NCBI RefSeq assembly: GCF_003675895.1
Contig: NZ_ML014762.1
Location: 1-64,000, forward strand
Direction: 5' to 3'
From: Parashewanella curva
Lineage (GTDB): Bacteria; Pseudomonadota; Gammaproteobacteria; Enterobacterales; Shewanellaceae
DNA length: 64,000 bases
Both the position numbers and the translations under genes were made by a program. Below the pieces are notes generated by a model. That model searched no databases, was not told where the DNA came from, and was given only the letters and a program-made list of their open reading frames with translations. This document shows positions 18,901-27,741 of the stretch, piece by piece. Numbering within the stretch: position 1 is the stretch's first letter; each line of letters begins with the position of its first letter.

Positions 18901-19095
18901 GCGCCTATTGTAATGAAGATGCTTAGCCAGAAGGATGCTAAGGGAAAGAATCCCATTGAATTAGCCCAACACTTGCAAGTCACCTTGTTAACAGAATTAT
19001 TCCAGCAGTTTGTCGCTCCCAAAGTGACTGAACCAAGTGTTACATATTCAAAAATTGAAGAGCCAGGATATGTTGAATTGGATCAGATAAGATAA
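15979..19095 (+). CDS. Ankyrin-repeat protein (1038 residues)
   Basis: Ankyrin repeats are clear in the N-terminal 200 residues (NGFNGLHLACMNGHVKVAEF, TSLHIAIRCKKQELVQLLL) and recur around 750-860 (TTIHYVIHLKRIDLIPLLIE, TAMHLAVRVDDVEAVTYLAK) and near 910 (NPLEVAVVRKREQHVRCLL). The middle is helical and weakly repeat-like. It has no signal peptide, membrane segment or catalytic motif I can recognise. It is a tandem paralogue of the next gene: both share the opening repeats, an LLLLLP segment near residue 195 and a WCDYE motif near residue 880. The start is the ATG at 15979 although no ribosome binding site is obvious. Ankyrin proteins usually bind other proteins; a host target is an inference. 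Confidence 0.88.
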   Translation: MSVQCVQLASSEFTISENPKIHFLYACTTGDTHQLSQCIDGIDDLAATTDENGFNGLHLACMNGHVKVAEFLLQKGIDIDYPTSNVLKETSLHIAIRCKKQELVQLLLKNDADVTKNCALNGGDALRLAIEVEEPKIVRMLLEKGVDPFFISKAYPQSAFELVCERQMRPIVFLMLEHFSTEHKRSYAPQIIQSLLLLLPNPDSMASQCKCRRAGQALNTMLVKHNEYFKETLKRHELILPNLHNRNSVFCMQLAVIYDDFLVFQHLMSLHNEPLKDAKNALSYCELAIWFESTEILKVLLQHNPQAATEISVVIKPFSLQTIGFFTSADVVKVLTEHSNLRVAEPAFRDQNLNAIGLAIMLRDYQLLTFLLQDGQDCSFVAGADLAHSMPAIHYAVLRNDVMALSIILQFTSKLLPSLESPMIRLLCKKDPQGRTPLNIALISEHHNAVGFLLARIPLKQLEVDDANLLAQYYLKNDLVSKLEEAILSRQLKCSRNSLLNAVISAKNISALRSLMKYIDFSKATSSWKILELCQDSPEMFAYLIQIQKIRPFLNASELIYCFMVFCSNLKLECCKKMLEIESIAKFVSSAEITKYYQKLFSNMSLDLLLLLLEHGFRVDQADRNGKETIEYAFETSLEITAFILSVGVILKRQANGTAGLYTVLPKSELFFDDNTHLDELDVLINKPVALNAFLGEFNKEIANQPADPMTHLSEMLRKEQREWFAFLSHTPSKEYVKSWLDEHPNARHYLNRYFWVTGWTTIHYVIHLKRIDLIPLLIERGVDPLRQTQITKQTAMHLAVRVDDVEAVTYLAKFQPLYWIKNIDSEGAYDVAIKEHHYKLNGVFDILLRLRKFRPRGQSFGKGTQTESLSNLSDLTRVIWCDYELYVLQDYLSQSKYKALVNQRLSCREYNPLEVAVVRKREQHVRCLLVSGADYKALVPNCRHNVFHLLCSSVYSDTEDCNKVWSVLIEHIPAPIVMKMLSQKDAKGKNPIELAQHLQVTLLTELFQQFVAPKVTEPSVTYSKIEEPGYVELDQIR

Positions 19096-19105
19096 ATGGA
19101 TAAAA

Positions 19106-19141
19106 AGCCCTGAAAATTGCATCTTCAAGTATCACGAACAT
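19106..19141 (+). repeat. Right-end remnant of a family 1 element
   Basis: AAGCCCTGAAAATTGCATCT followed by TCAAGTATCACGA matches the last 30 or so bases of the family 1 repeat, but the outermost bases have decayed and no left end is present. It lies right after the stop of the first ankyrin gene. Confidence 0.7.
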
Positions 19142-19236
19142 AACACCCTGTAACGACTTCATTTTGCTATTTAAAAGCATCTATTCAGCAACAATATTAT
19201 AAAGTGAAGTAAATAGATTATTACTTGGTAATAAGT

Positions 19237-22206
19237 ATGGTTGCCTCTATTTTTAGAACACTTGTGGCAGGTGGTAGCGATAACACCCCAATCGAAGAGT
19301 TACATCAAAAGTTTCTCGATGAGTGCAGCGCTGGAAATTTAACATCGGTAAAAACGCTATGCTCCAAGGTAGAGGTTGACGATAGTCTTTGTGATTCAAA
19401 TGGACTTAATGGTTTACATCTTGCCTGTAAAAATGGTCATGTAGAGGTGGTTAAGCGTCTGATAAAGTCTGGATATGATATCAATGCACCAACAAATAAT
19501 GAGGAACGTTTTACTGCACTTCATATTGCTATCAGTGAAGAAAAACATGATGTTGTTGAGTTTCTGATGACTAATGGTGCTAATCCTAGCTTAGCTTGCG
19601 CTAGTGACGAAGCTCAACCGATTCATTTAGCTGTGGGTAAGCGAAACGCTCAATTAATGAAATCCCTACTATCAGTGCAAGTACAAAATACTGCAGAGGG
19701 AATTAATTGCTTAGCAAAAGATTCAAATGGAAAAAGTGCCTTCTCTATCGCATGTGAAAAAGGAGATCGAGATATTGTTGGGTTAATGTTGGAGTTTATA
19801 TTTAGGCAAGATAGCGAAGAGCAACCCCATAAACATGAAGTACTAACAGCATTAATTTTACTATTACCCCCTCCCCAAACTGAAACCACTCTTAAGACTC
19901 AAGAGTTGGTCAAAGACAATTTTAAAGCGGTGAATAAAGTTGTACTTGATAAAGAAAGTACAACGGCCTCTCCTGTTTTAAAGCAGCTTTTTGAAACTCA
20001 TCAAGATCACCCTCTAGAGTATGCTGCATTATGTAATGATCAATTTGTTTTTGAGTCACTCACTAAATATGGTCTTGTCGCTGTATCTGCTTTGACATTA
20101 GAGGCCGCAGTTTGGTCTAAGAGCCTAGATATTACTAAAAAAATTATTACTCAACACCCTAACTTTGGCACTGATACTAGTGCCGCTATTGACCATTTGC
20201 CAATATGTTACATCGCAGTGATGACGGATGCAGAAATGACCGAAATTCTTTATCCGTGCATTAATAAGATTGGTGTAACTGCCGACTGTATTAAATATAG
20301 AGCATTGGGGTATGCGGTATTATCGCACCAATTAAAATGTGTGAAATGTTTGGTTCCAAAAGAGTCTGATCTTTCAAACCTTAGTGCAACACCCAATGAG
20401 TGTTTATCTGCGATACACCTTGCGATTCGTGATGAGGAGTGTCTTCCCGTTCTAGAGTATTTATTAGATTATCAGTTGGGGAGTAAGGAGCAATCTAAAC
20501 CTTCAGCTGAAGCGCGTAAATGCTTGTATGTATACAATCATAATAATCATCCGCCTTTATATAGCGCATTATTCAGGGGCAAGCGTGGAGCTGCTTCTAT
20601 GCTTCTTGCGAGAATGAAAACCGATGAATTTAACTTAGGTGAGCAATATAAAATAATAAAATTCTTACACAACAACAAGTTAATTGAAGAAGTTGTTTGG
20701 TTATTGCAACAAGAGCTATTACTTGAAATGCCTCTTAAAGAAAAAGTCTTATTCCGTTTATATGAGGATACTGAGCTTGTTCATCAGTTAGTAGATGTAA
20801 GAGTTTCAAAAAAATATCTTGGAACACCTGATTGGGTGCAATTGTTGTTAATTTATTTATCAAGAAAAGAATATCAGCATTGTGAGTACCTATTAAAGAT
20901 AGACAGAGTCCGTTTTTTCTTTGCAGAAGGCCAGTTTTATTCCAAGTTCAATTTTGAGCTTTTTCTTGGAACGATAGGTGTAGATGGATTAAAATTTTTG
21001 ATCCAAACAGCAAAAATAAAAGTCAATAAACCTGACGAAAATGGCTGCACGCTTCTGTTTTATGTTGTGGGTCACTCACTAGAGTTTGTTGCTTTCTTAT
21101 TAAATGCTGGTGCAATTCCTGGACATAAAAATAAAAATGGTAAAACGGCATTTGAGCAATTCGTAGGTTCTCGTAACCCTTTGAGTATTGAGTTTTGGCA
21201 ATTAAAAATACTTTTAACTCATCCTGCAGTTATAGGGCATAGGCTGTTGTTCAAATGGAATACACCGCCACAGCAAAAAATTTCCGAGGTGACATTTTCT
21301 AGTGAAGAAAGCAAAAAAGCTGAAGAGTGGTTTCAACTTTTACAAGATAAATCAGATGTAGCTCAGTTATCCGCTTGGCTTGAAAGTACAGAAAATGAAT
21401 CAAAATACCTCAATTTATACAAGGGGGTAACAGGGCAAGCTTCTGTGCACATTGCTGTTTATCAAGAGCGATATGATTGTTTGCCAATTTTTGAGCGTCA
21501 TGGTGCAAATCTACTATTTCCAACACAGGTGACCAAAAATACGATTATGCATCAGGCTGCAATGAATAATAAAGTTGAACTCGCTAAACTGTATTGTCAG
21601 GATCACAGATTTTACAGCCTCACAAATAGTGATGGTAGAACACTAATCATGGAGGCAATACATTTTCAACATTTTCAAAAGGGTCATGTACTAGATATTT
21701 TTCTGGAACATCGCCCAATCGTTGATGATTCTTCAAAAAATTCAGTTAAAGCAGAGGTAAGAAAACAAGTAGCAAGGCTTCAAAGACTTCTTTGGTGTGA
21801 CTATGAGATTACCGTATTTCAAGAAACGTTGAATCACAGTTTAGTTACCAGCAACATCAACATCCGAGATTTCGAATTAAACTATACGGCTGTCGATGTC
21901 GCTGTGATTCGCGGTAAGCATAACCAACTTCGACTTTTATTCGAGCACAAAGCAAGGGTAGAAAAATCGACGTCTTCTAGTAATGAAAATCTATTGCATC
22001 TATTACTTCGCTTTGACAAAACACCTGAGACAGATCAATTAGAAACGTGGTCAGTCTTAATCAGCAATTTAAAACCTAATATGTTAAAAGACTTTTTGAT
22101 GCAAAAAAACAAATCGGGTTTTACTCCTATGGAACTTGCGGAGAGAGTCGATAAATCTGAATTACTTCAAGCGTTTCAAGGTTTTCTGGAATCATTAAAA
22201 AAATAG
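19237..22206 (+). CDS. Ankyrin-repeat protein, tandem paralogue (989 residues)
   Basis: Closely similar in plan to the gene at 15979: N-terminal ankyrin repeats (NGLNGLHLACKNGHVEVVKR, TALHIAISEEKHDVVEFLM, QPIHLAVGKRNAQLMKSLL), a long helical middle with more degenerate repeats (CTLLFYVVGHSLEFVAFLLN) and a C-terminal section with LLWCDYEITVFQ and NLLHLLLRFD. The frame can start at a TTG at 19225, but I use the ATG at 19237; neither has a strong ribosome binding site. No signal peptide or membrane segment. The two genes are separated by 141 bp containing a repeat remnant, so they are a diverged tandem duplication rather than a recent copy. Confidence 0.88.
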   Translation: MVASIFRTLVAGGSDNTPIEELHQKFLDECSAGNLTSVKTLCSKVEVDDSLCDSNGLNGLHLACKNGHVEVVKRLIKSGYDINAPTNNEERFTALHIAISEEKHDVVEFLMTNGANPSLACASDEAQPIHLAVGKRNAQLMKSLLSVQVQNTAEGINCLAKDSNGKSAFSIACEKGDRDIVGLMLEFIFRQDSEEQPHKHEVLTALILLLPPPQTETTLKTQELVKDNFKAVNKVVLDKESTTASPVLKQLFETHQDHPLEYAALCNDQFVFESLTKYGLVAVSALTLEAAVWSKSLDITKKIITQHPNFGTDTSAAIDHLPICYIAVMTDAEMTEILYPCINKIGVTADCIKYRALGYAVLSHQLKCVKCLVPKESDLSNLSATPNECLSAIHLAIRDEECLPVLEYLLDYQLGSKEQSKPSAEARKCLYVYNHNNHPPLYSALFRGKRGAASMLLARMKTDEFNLGEQYKIIKFLHNNKLIEEVVWLLQQELLLEMPLKEKVLFRLYEDTELVHQLVDVRVSKKYLGTPDWVQLLLIYLSRKEYQHCEYLLKIDRVRFFFAEGQFYSKFNFELFLGTIGVDGLKFLIQTAKIKVNKPDENGCTLLFYVVGHSLEFVAFLLNAGAIPGHKNKNGKTAFEQFVGSRNPLSIEFWQLKILLTHPAVIGHRLLFKWNTPPQQKISEVTFSSEESKKAEEWFQLLQDKSDVAQLSAWLESTENESKYLNLYKGVTGQASVHIAVYQERYDCLPIFERHGANLLFPTQVTKNTIMHQAAMNNKVELAKLYCQDHRFYSLTNSDGRTLIMEAIHFQHFQKGHVLDIFLEHRPIVDDSSKNSVKAEVRKQVARLQRLLWCDYEITVFQETLNHSLVTSNINIRDFELNYTAVDVAVIRGKHNQLRLLFEHKARVEKSTSSSNENLLHLLLRFDKTPETDQLETWSVLISNLKPNMLKDFLMQKNKSGFTPMELAERVDKSELLQAFQGFLESLKK

Positions 22207-22243
22207 CGCTTTCTATTTGACATTTATACCCTTAAACGATAAT

Positions 22244-22261
22244 TTTAAACAACTGTTTGAA
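22244..22261. promoter_or_regulatory. Candidate PsrA operator (autoregulation)
   Basis: TTTAAACAACTGTTTGAA is an 18-bp palindrome, 8-2-8, with one mismatched position. It resembles the GAAAC/GTTTC-type palindromes reported for PsrA fatty-acid regulators. It lies 13-22 bp before the possible starts of the TetR gene, a typical place for self-repression. Confidence 0.6.
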
Positions 22262-22282
22262 TTTGAGTTGTGAGTGAATGGT

Positions 22283-22903
22283 ATGGCGTCAGTGAAAGGC
22301 ACAAAAACCAAAATTCTCAATGCTGCAGAAAAGCTATTTGCAGAACGCGGGTTTTCTGAAACATCATTACGTTTAATCACCAGCAAAGCAGAAGTAAATT
22401 TAGCTTCAGTTAACTATCATTTTGGTTCCAAAAAAGAATTGATACGTGCTGTATTAGCGAGATACCTCGATGTTTTCATGCCTGCGGCAGTTGCTTCATT
22501 AGAGCAATTACCTGATGAAAGTAGCTTGGAGGATGTATTTTCTAGCTTAGTAAATCCATTACTAGAGTTAAAACGCATACATCCTTATGGTACGAGTAAT
22601 TTTTTACAATTGATCAGTCGTGGTTATATTGAAAGCCAAGGCCATTTACGTTGGTTTTTTACTACCCATTATGGAGATTCCCTTTCAATCTTTATTGATG
22701 CTGTAAAAAGCTGCGTTCCAGATATTCCTGATTCAGATATGTTTTGGAAATTGCATTTTACATTAGGCACTGTGGTTTTCACTATGGCTTCATCGGATGC
22801 TTTGATGGAAATTGCTGCGGCTGATTTTGAGGAACACAACGACATTGAAACTGTGATCCGAAAACTGATCCCTTATATGGCTTCAGGCGTAACTAACTCA
22901 TAA
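22283..22903 (+). CDS. psrA: TetR family regulator, PsrA-like
   Basis: About 206 residues. N-terminal TetR helix-turn-helix: KILNAAEKLFAERGFSETSL, then LASVNYHFGSKKELIRAVL. The C-terminal ligand domain fits the PsrA group, which senses long-chain acyl-CoA or free fatty acids and represses beta-oxidation genes. The assignment rests on the family plus its place directly upstream of fadE, an arrangement familiar from Shewanella. I start at the ATG at 22283; a GTG at 22274 would add three residues. A palindrome at 22244-22261 is a likely self-operator. It lies 59 bp before fadE on the same strand, so an operon is likely. Confidence 0.8.
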   Translation: MASVKGTKTKILNAAEKLFAERGFSETSLRLITSKAEVNLASVNYHFGSKKELIRAVLARYLDVFMPAAVASLEQLPDESSLEDVFSSLVNPLLELKRIHPYGTSNFLQLISRGYIESQGHLRWFFTTHYGDSLSIFIDAVKSCVPDIPDSDMFWKLHFTLGTVVFTMASSDALMEIAAADFEEHNDIETVIRKLIPYMASGVTNS

Positions 22904-22962
22904 AGAGTATTTAAAATAACCCTTTAGAGACCATTTTCTAAACTAATTTAGGTTTTGTTGTT

Positions 22963-25239
22963 ATGAGCATTGTTGTTTTACTCTTAATTGCTGTTGCCAT
23001 TGTTTTTGGTGTCCACAGCATTCGAATGCGTCTCATCACTCGTCCTGCGTTTGCATTTTTTAAACGCGTGTTGCCACCACTTTCAGATACAGAACGTGAG
23101 GCAATGGAAGCAGGGGATGTTTGGTGGGAAGGTGAATTATTCCGAGGTAAACCAGATTGGAATAAACTCCATGGTTATGGTCAACCAACCCTTACGGAAG
23201 AAGAAAAAGATTTTATTGATAATCAGGTGAAAACCGCGATGACCATGATGGATGATTACGATATCGTCCATCATCGCAAAGATCTTCCACCTGAGTTATG
23301 GGATTACTTGAAGTCTCAAGGCTTCTTTTCATTAATCATTCCGAAAAAATACGGTGGTAAAGAGTTCTCGGCTTTTGCTAATTCAACTATTGTTGCTCAA
23401 TTAGCCACAAGAAGCATAAGTGCTGCAGTAACAGTAATGGTGCCAAACTCATTAGGTCCAGGTGAGTTGCTTACCCATTACGGTACCAATGAGCAAAGAG
23501 ATTATTGGCTGCCTCGCTTAGCAAATGGTGAAGAAATTCCATGTTTTGCACTAACAGGACCTGAAGCTGGCAGTGATGCTGGTGGCATTCCTGACACTGG
23601 TATTGTTTGTCGTCGAGAGTTCGAAGGCGAAGAGGTGCTTGGTTTATCCTTAACTTGGAACAAGCGATATATCACACTTGCTCCGGTTGCTACGGTTCTA
23701 GGCTTAGCGTTTCAAATGCGAGATCCAGATAAATTACTTGGAGATACCATTGATTTAGGGATCACTTGCGCGTTAATACCAACAAGTCATGAAGGAGTGA
23801 ATATTGGACGCCGCCATAACCCAATGAACTTAGCGTTTATGAATGGTACAACGCATGGCGAAGATGTTTTCATTCCTTTAGATTGGATTATCGGTGGTCC
23901 TCAATATGCGGGCAAAGGCTGGCGCATGCTGGTGGAATGTTTATCTGCAGGACGCGGAATTTCATTACCTGCACTTGCAACCGCTTCTGGGCATGTTACT
24001 ACTCAAACCACAACGGCATATAGTTATGTTCGTAAGCAGTTTGGTTTATCCATTGGTCGGTTTGAGGGTGTGCAAGAAGCAATGGCTCGCATTATTTCTA
24101 ACACTTATCAACTTGAAGCGGCAAGACGTCTTACGACAACTGGCCTTGATTTAAAAGTTAAACCTTCGGTCATAACGGCAATCGCTAAATATCACATGAC
24201 AGAATTAGGTCGTGATGTGATGAATGATGCGATGGATATTCAGTCAGGTAAGGGTATTCAGCTAGGTAAAAAGAATTATCTCGGTCATGGTTACATGGGA
24301 ATTCCAATCTCGATAACCGTTGAAGGTGCGAATATTTTAACTCGTTCTTTGATGATTTTCGGCCAAGGTGCTACTCGATGCCATCCATATGTGCTGCCTG
24401 AAATGGAAACCGCACAAATGGAAGACCAAAAAGCAGCATTAGATCGCTTTGACCGCTTGCTAATGGGACATATTGGATATGCTTGTCGAAATGCATTTAG
24501 CAGTTTAGGACATGCGCTTTCACGCAGTAGCTTTGCTTCTGCGCCGGTAGCAGGTGAGACCCAGCAATACTATAAAGACATGACTCGACTTTCTTCGGCA
24601 TTAGCTTTTATGAGTGATATTGCTATGTTAATCCTTGGTGGAGATCTAAAGCGCAAAGAAATGCTTTCAGCAAGGCTTGGGGATGTATTGAGCCAGCTGT
24701 ATTTAGGCTCTGCTACTTTAAAACATTTTGAGGATAATGGTCATCAGCAAGATGAACTTCCTTTAGTGCACTATGTGATGCAAGAGCGTTTACACATAGC
24801 GGCTAAGGCTCTACAAGAAGCGATTGCTAACTTCCCTAATCGTCCAATTGCGTGGATTTTGAGAGGTTTGATTTTCCCACTTGGAAATCATTTCGATAAG
24901 CCAGCGGATGATTTAGCCATTAAACTTGCAGAATCCATGAGCAAACCGTCACCAGCTAGAGAGCGATTGACCTTCTTAAGTCGTGTATTTGAAGGGGATA
25001 ACAGTGGTATTGCGGAAGTTGAGAATGCCTTCATCGCACAATATGAGTGTCGTGACATCATGGCAAAAATATCTTCTGCACAGAAAACGGGCACTTTAGA
25101 ACGTAAAGTTCGAGGTATGGCTTTATTTGAGTCGGCGCAGGAAAAAGGTGTAATTTCTGAAGCTGAGTTTAAGCAACTTAAAAAAGCTGATGAGTTAAGA
25201 TTAGAAGCGATTCATGTCGATGATTTTGACAAGCTTTAA
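22963..25239 (+). CDS. fadE: Acyl-CoA dehydrogenase FadE
   Basis: 758 residues, a little shorter than E. coli FadE. It carries out the first step of fatty-acid beta-oxidation, reducing FAD while forming trans-2-enoyl-CoA. An N-terminal hydrophobic segment (VVLLLIAVAIVFGVHS) suggests membrane attachment, as in the FadE/YafH branch. Seen: GDVWWEGELFRGKPDW near residue 50, the FAD and substrate region ALTGPEAGSDAGGIPDTG, and VEGANILTRSLMIFGQGATRCHPY in the C-terminal half, all typical of FadE. It follows the PsrA-like regulator and ends in a strong terminator. Confidence 0.95.
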   Translation: MSIVVLLLIAVAIVFGVHSIRMRLITRPAFAFFKRVLPPLSDTEREAMEAGDVWWEGELFRGKPDWNKLHGYGQPTLTEEEKDFIDNQVKTAMTMMDDYDIVHHRKDLPPELWDYLKSQGFFSLIIPKKYGGKEFSAFANSTIVAQLATRSISAAVTVMVPNSLGPGELLTHYGTNEQRDYWLPRLANGEEIPCFALTGPEAGSDAGGIPDTGIVCRREFEGEEVLGLSLTWNKRYITLAPVATVLGLAFQMRDPDKLLGDTIDLGITCALIPTSHEGVNIGRRHNPMNLAFMNGTTHGEDVFIPLDWIIGGPQYAGKGWRMLVECLSAGRGISLPALATASGHVTTQTTTAYSYVRKQFGLSIGRFEGVQEAMARIISNTYQLEAARRLTTTGLDLKVKPSVITAIAKYHMTELGRDVMNDAMDIQSGKGIQLGKKNYLGHGYMGIPISITVEGANILTRSLMIFGQGATRCHPYVLPEMETAQMEDQKAALDRFDRLLMGHIGYACRNAFSSLGHALSRSSFASAPVAGETQQYYKDMTRLSSALAFMSDIAMLILGGDLKRKEMLSARLGDVLSQLYLGSATLKHFEDNGHQQDELPLVHYVMQERLHIAAKALQEAIANFPNRPIAWILRGLIFPLGNHFDKPADDLAIKLAESMSKPSPARERLTFLSRVFEGDNSGIAEVENAFIAQYECRDIMAKISSAQKTGTLERKVRGMALFESAQEKGVISEAEFKQLKKADELRLEAIHVDDFDKL

Positions 25240-25259
25240 TAATTTGTAATTAAACAAAG

Positions 25260-25287
25260 CGCCACAGCCGATTCGCTGTGGCGTTTT
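25260..25287 (+). terminator. Rho-independent terminator after fadE
   Basis: CGCCACAGC, loop CGATTC, GCTGTGGCG, then TTTT. A GC-rich 9-bp stem about 20 bp after the fadE stop. Confidence 0.92.
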
Positions 25288-25436
25288 AGTTTGTATCCAT
25301 AAAATATAACCAAATGCTTTTTGGAGCTTAAGTTTTTAGTGATAATCTCGCCCAAAGAGTGCAAATAACTTCCTCATCTTGCTCTTCACTAACGAGTAAA
25401 CAATTAGAAATCACTTATGTTTAGGGAGGTAAGTCA

Positions 25437-27092
25437 ATGGCAATATATGTAGATCATACCGGTCAATCTGTAGACGAAAACCAAGTCCCAAACCTTTTAA
25501 ATGCAAAGCAAGTGACGAGGGTCGCTCGTCAGGCTGGCCAAGAGCTTCTTATCGTTACTAGGAGTGATGAACATAATCGGGAACTTTCTCTATTTTATGT
25601 TTGCCAAACCCCCAGAAACTTTGAAATTCAGCCAATACGTTTTGGCTTTTTTCAAAGATACATCACCAATCCGAGTGATATTCAATTACGAGAACAAGCT
25701 TATAAGGACTTAATTGAGCAGTGCCCTCTCGAACACTCGCCGCGATTATGTAAATTGTATACCATTAGACACTTTCCTAATCAATTAATACTATCATTGC
25801 CAAACGGTACTTCAATAGCCATGGCTTTTGAATTTTTGAACCGTGTGCGTATTCCAAATTTTTCTCGATTTATAGAAATGTTCGAAAATATGAATCATGA
25901 CGGAATACAAGAAATGTTGGAGAGACCAATAAATATCGATGCTCCGATGAAAAATGGCGATACATTGCTGATGGTTGCTGCAGGTTATTACGACGCCACC
26001 ATGGTTAATGCATTACTTAATGCCAGTGCAAACCCCAATAAAAAAAATGAAAGAGGGAAAACTGCGTTAAGTTATGCCGCTAAATGTGGTCAGGTAGCTT
26101 CATTGGAGCTTTTGCTTGCAAAAAAAGCCGATAGTCTTATTACTGATAAATGTGGACGTTTACCATTACACTTTGCAGCTAGAAATGGTCATGTTGAGTG
26201 TATGAAAAAGTTACTTGCAAGTGATCACAGTACAATAAACCAAACGGATAGCTTTGGATACACTCCGCTGCATTGTGCTGTGAGAGAAGGGCGTAAAGAA
26301 ATCGTTGAGGAGCTTTGTGCCACCGTTGAAATGAGATTTAATACTCCTGCTTTTATTAAGTTTGCTCTCTCAGCAGGCCAAACAGGAATAGCAAAATTAT
26401 TAAAAAGTTATACGAATACAGATATTGGAAGTGATATCACCATTTCATCTTTATTAAGAGAAGAATCAAGTGAAGACACTCTTACTCATCAGATATGGAG
26501 TGCCATTGAGCATGCCGATGAATTAGAACTAAATGCTCTTCTTTCAAGTGGCAATTTACCTAAGAGTTTAAACCTTGGTAAATTAGTCGACCGTTCTGAT
26601 GGATTTTTTTTATTACATAAAGCCGCTGCCTATGCTAATGCTGAATGCTGCCAAAGACTATTGCGCTATATAACTGATAAAAATTTAAGGTTGCCAGATA
26701 CTGGTTTCACCCCTTTACATATTGCCGCCATTTTTGACAACCAAGGAGCCTTGGAGTGTTTGGGTAGGAGTATTCCAAGAATTGTTAATATGCAATGCTC
26801 TGTTGGGGCGACAGCAGCAAGTTATGCTGCCATGAGAGGGAGTGAACAAGGTTTACGATGGTTGGTGAAAAGGGGAAATGCTAACTTATTAATTAGTTCT
26901 GACACAGGTAAAACTCCGCTCCATGTGGCTGCGTATCATGGACATATAAAATGCGTTAAATTTATATTGAACCAAGACGTTCCTTACAAAACAAAAGATA
27001 ATCAGGGGGCTACCCCAATTCGGTTGGCGACAGAAAATGGTCATTGGGAGGTTGTGAAGTATATCGAAGACTTTGATCGTGTTCCTAGCTAG
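25437..27092 (+). CDS. Ankyrin-repeat protein with a distinct N-terminal domain (551 residues)
   Basis: Starts at ATG 25437 with a strong GGGAGG ribosome binding site. Residues 1-145 form a non-ankyrin region (LFYVCQTPRN, LCKLYTIRHF, LILSLPNGTSIAMAFEFL) that resembles the repeated module of the next gene. Ankyrin repeats run from about 165 to 300 (DTLLMVAAGYYDATMVNALL, KTALSYAAKCGQVASLELLL, LPLHFAARNGHVECMKKLL, TPLHCAVREGRKEIVEEL) and again from about 380 to 545 (TPLHIAAIFDN, TPLHVAAYHGHIKCVKFIL, TPIRLATENGHWEVVKYI). The consensus is cleaner than in the two giants upstream. Cytosolic by sequence. It forms an operon with the gene 20 bp downstream. Confidence 0.9.
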   Translation: MAIYVDHTGQSVDENQVPNLLNAKQVTRVARQAGQELLIVTRSDEHNRELSLFYVCQTPRNFEIQPIRFGFFQRYITNPSDIQLREQAYKDLIEQCPLEHSPRLCKLYTIRHFPNQLILSLPNGTSIAMAFEFLNRVRIPNFSRFIEMFENMNHDGIQEMLERPINIDAPMKNGDTLLMVAAGYYDATMVNALLNASANPNKKNERGKTALSYAAKCGQVASLELLLAKKADSLITDKCGRLPLHFAARNGHVECMKKLLASDHSTINQTDSFGYTPLHCAVREGRKEIVEELCATVEMRFNTPAFIKFALSAGQTGIAKLLKSYTNTDIGSDITISSLLREESSEDTLTHQIWSAIEHADELELNALLSSGNLPKSLNLGKLVDRSDGFFLLHKAAAYANAECCQRLLRYITDKNLRLPDTGFTPLHIAAIFDNQGALECLGRSIPRIVNMQCSVGATAASYAAMRGSEQGLRWLVKRGNANLLISSDTGKTPLHVAAYHGHIKCVKFILNQDVPYKTKDNQGATPIRLATENGHWEVVKYIEDFDRVPS

Positions 27093-27112
27093 TCCCTTTA
27101 GAGACTTAAGTT

Positions 27113-27739
27113 ATGTTTGAGCAATTAACAATAAATGTGGATTACGCATTTTTTTTCCCTTCGAATAAGAAAAAAAGTCTTGGTAATTGCGCTTTGCTCA
27201 AACAAACCTGTTTTAAAACATCTGCAGGTCTAACTCACATCTATCAGGTTTATTCTTCAAAAGAGGAAGGAAATGTATTCTATTTTTGTAAAGGTGAATA
27301 TCATGGAATTATGTGCAGTAAAAACATACCAACTAGGGATAGATTAATTTTATTTTTTGGTAATACCCCACAAGCAAAAGCTTTTATTGACAGCAAAGTA
27401 ACCAATCAAAGTCCCCTGCAAGACGTTCATTTATTTTTTCATTACCGATATTATCCGGAGACGCAAAAAGGAAAGCTTGAAAAAGCTCAAGTTTGCCTAG
27501 AAACAAAAGATGTGACTCCAGAAGGGAAAGAGGTTTCGATATCGGTCGTTAGAGAGCAAGCTAGTTCATTGGTAACCTTTTATTCACAGGGAACAAAGGC
27601 TTCTTCTATATACAGGATTTATGAGCCAGTTCTTTCAAAACATCTTACTTTATTTTTAGATAAGTCTGAGCTTGCAACGAAATTTATCAAGGCTTACGAA
27701 GAAAATTCTGCGGTTGCTATTGCTCTAGAGCCTTTATAA
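27113..27739 (+). CDS. Partner of the ankyrin gene, duplicated small domain of unknown function
   Basis: 208 residues, 20 bp after the ankyrin gene. It seems to be two copies of one module: the first ends in DRLILFFGNTPQAKAFIDSK (near residue 85), the second in KHLTLFLDKSELATKFIKAY (near 190). Each is a run of predicted strands followed by an amphipathic helix containing A-x-x-F-I. A similar pattern, LILSLPNGTSIAMAFEFLNR, appears in the N-terminal domain of the upstream ankyrin protein, so the pair may share a domain. The strand-rich plus C-terminal helix layout recalls PH-like folds, but I cannot prove that. No signal peptide or membrane segment. Confidence 0.65.
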   Translation: MFEQLTINVDYAFFFPSNKKKSLGNCALLKQTCFKTSAGLTHIYQVYSSKEEGNVFYFCKGEYHGIMCSKNIPTRDRLILFFGNTPQAKAFIDSKVTNQSPLQDVHLFFHYRYYPETQKGKLEKAQVCLETKDVTPEGKEVSISVVREQASSLVTFYSQGTKASSIYRIYEPVLSKHLTLFLDKSELATKFIKAYEENSAVAIALEPL

Positions 27740-27741
27740 AA

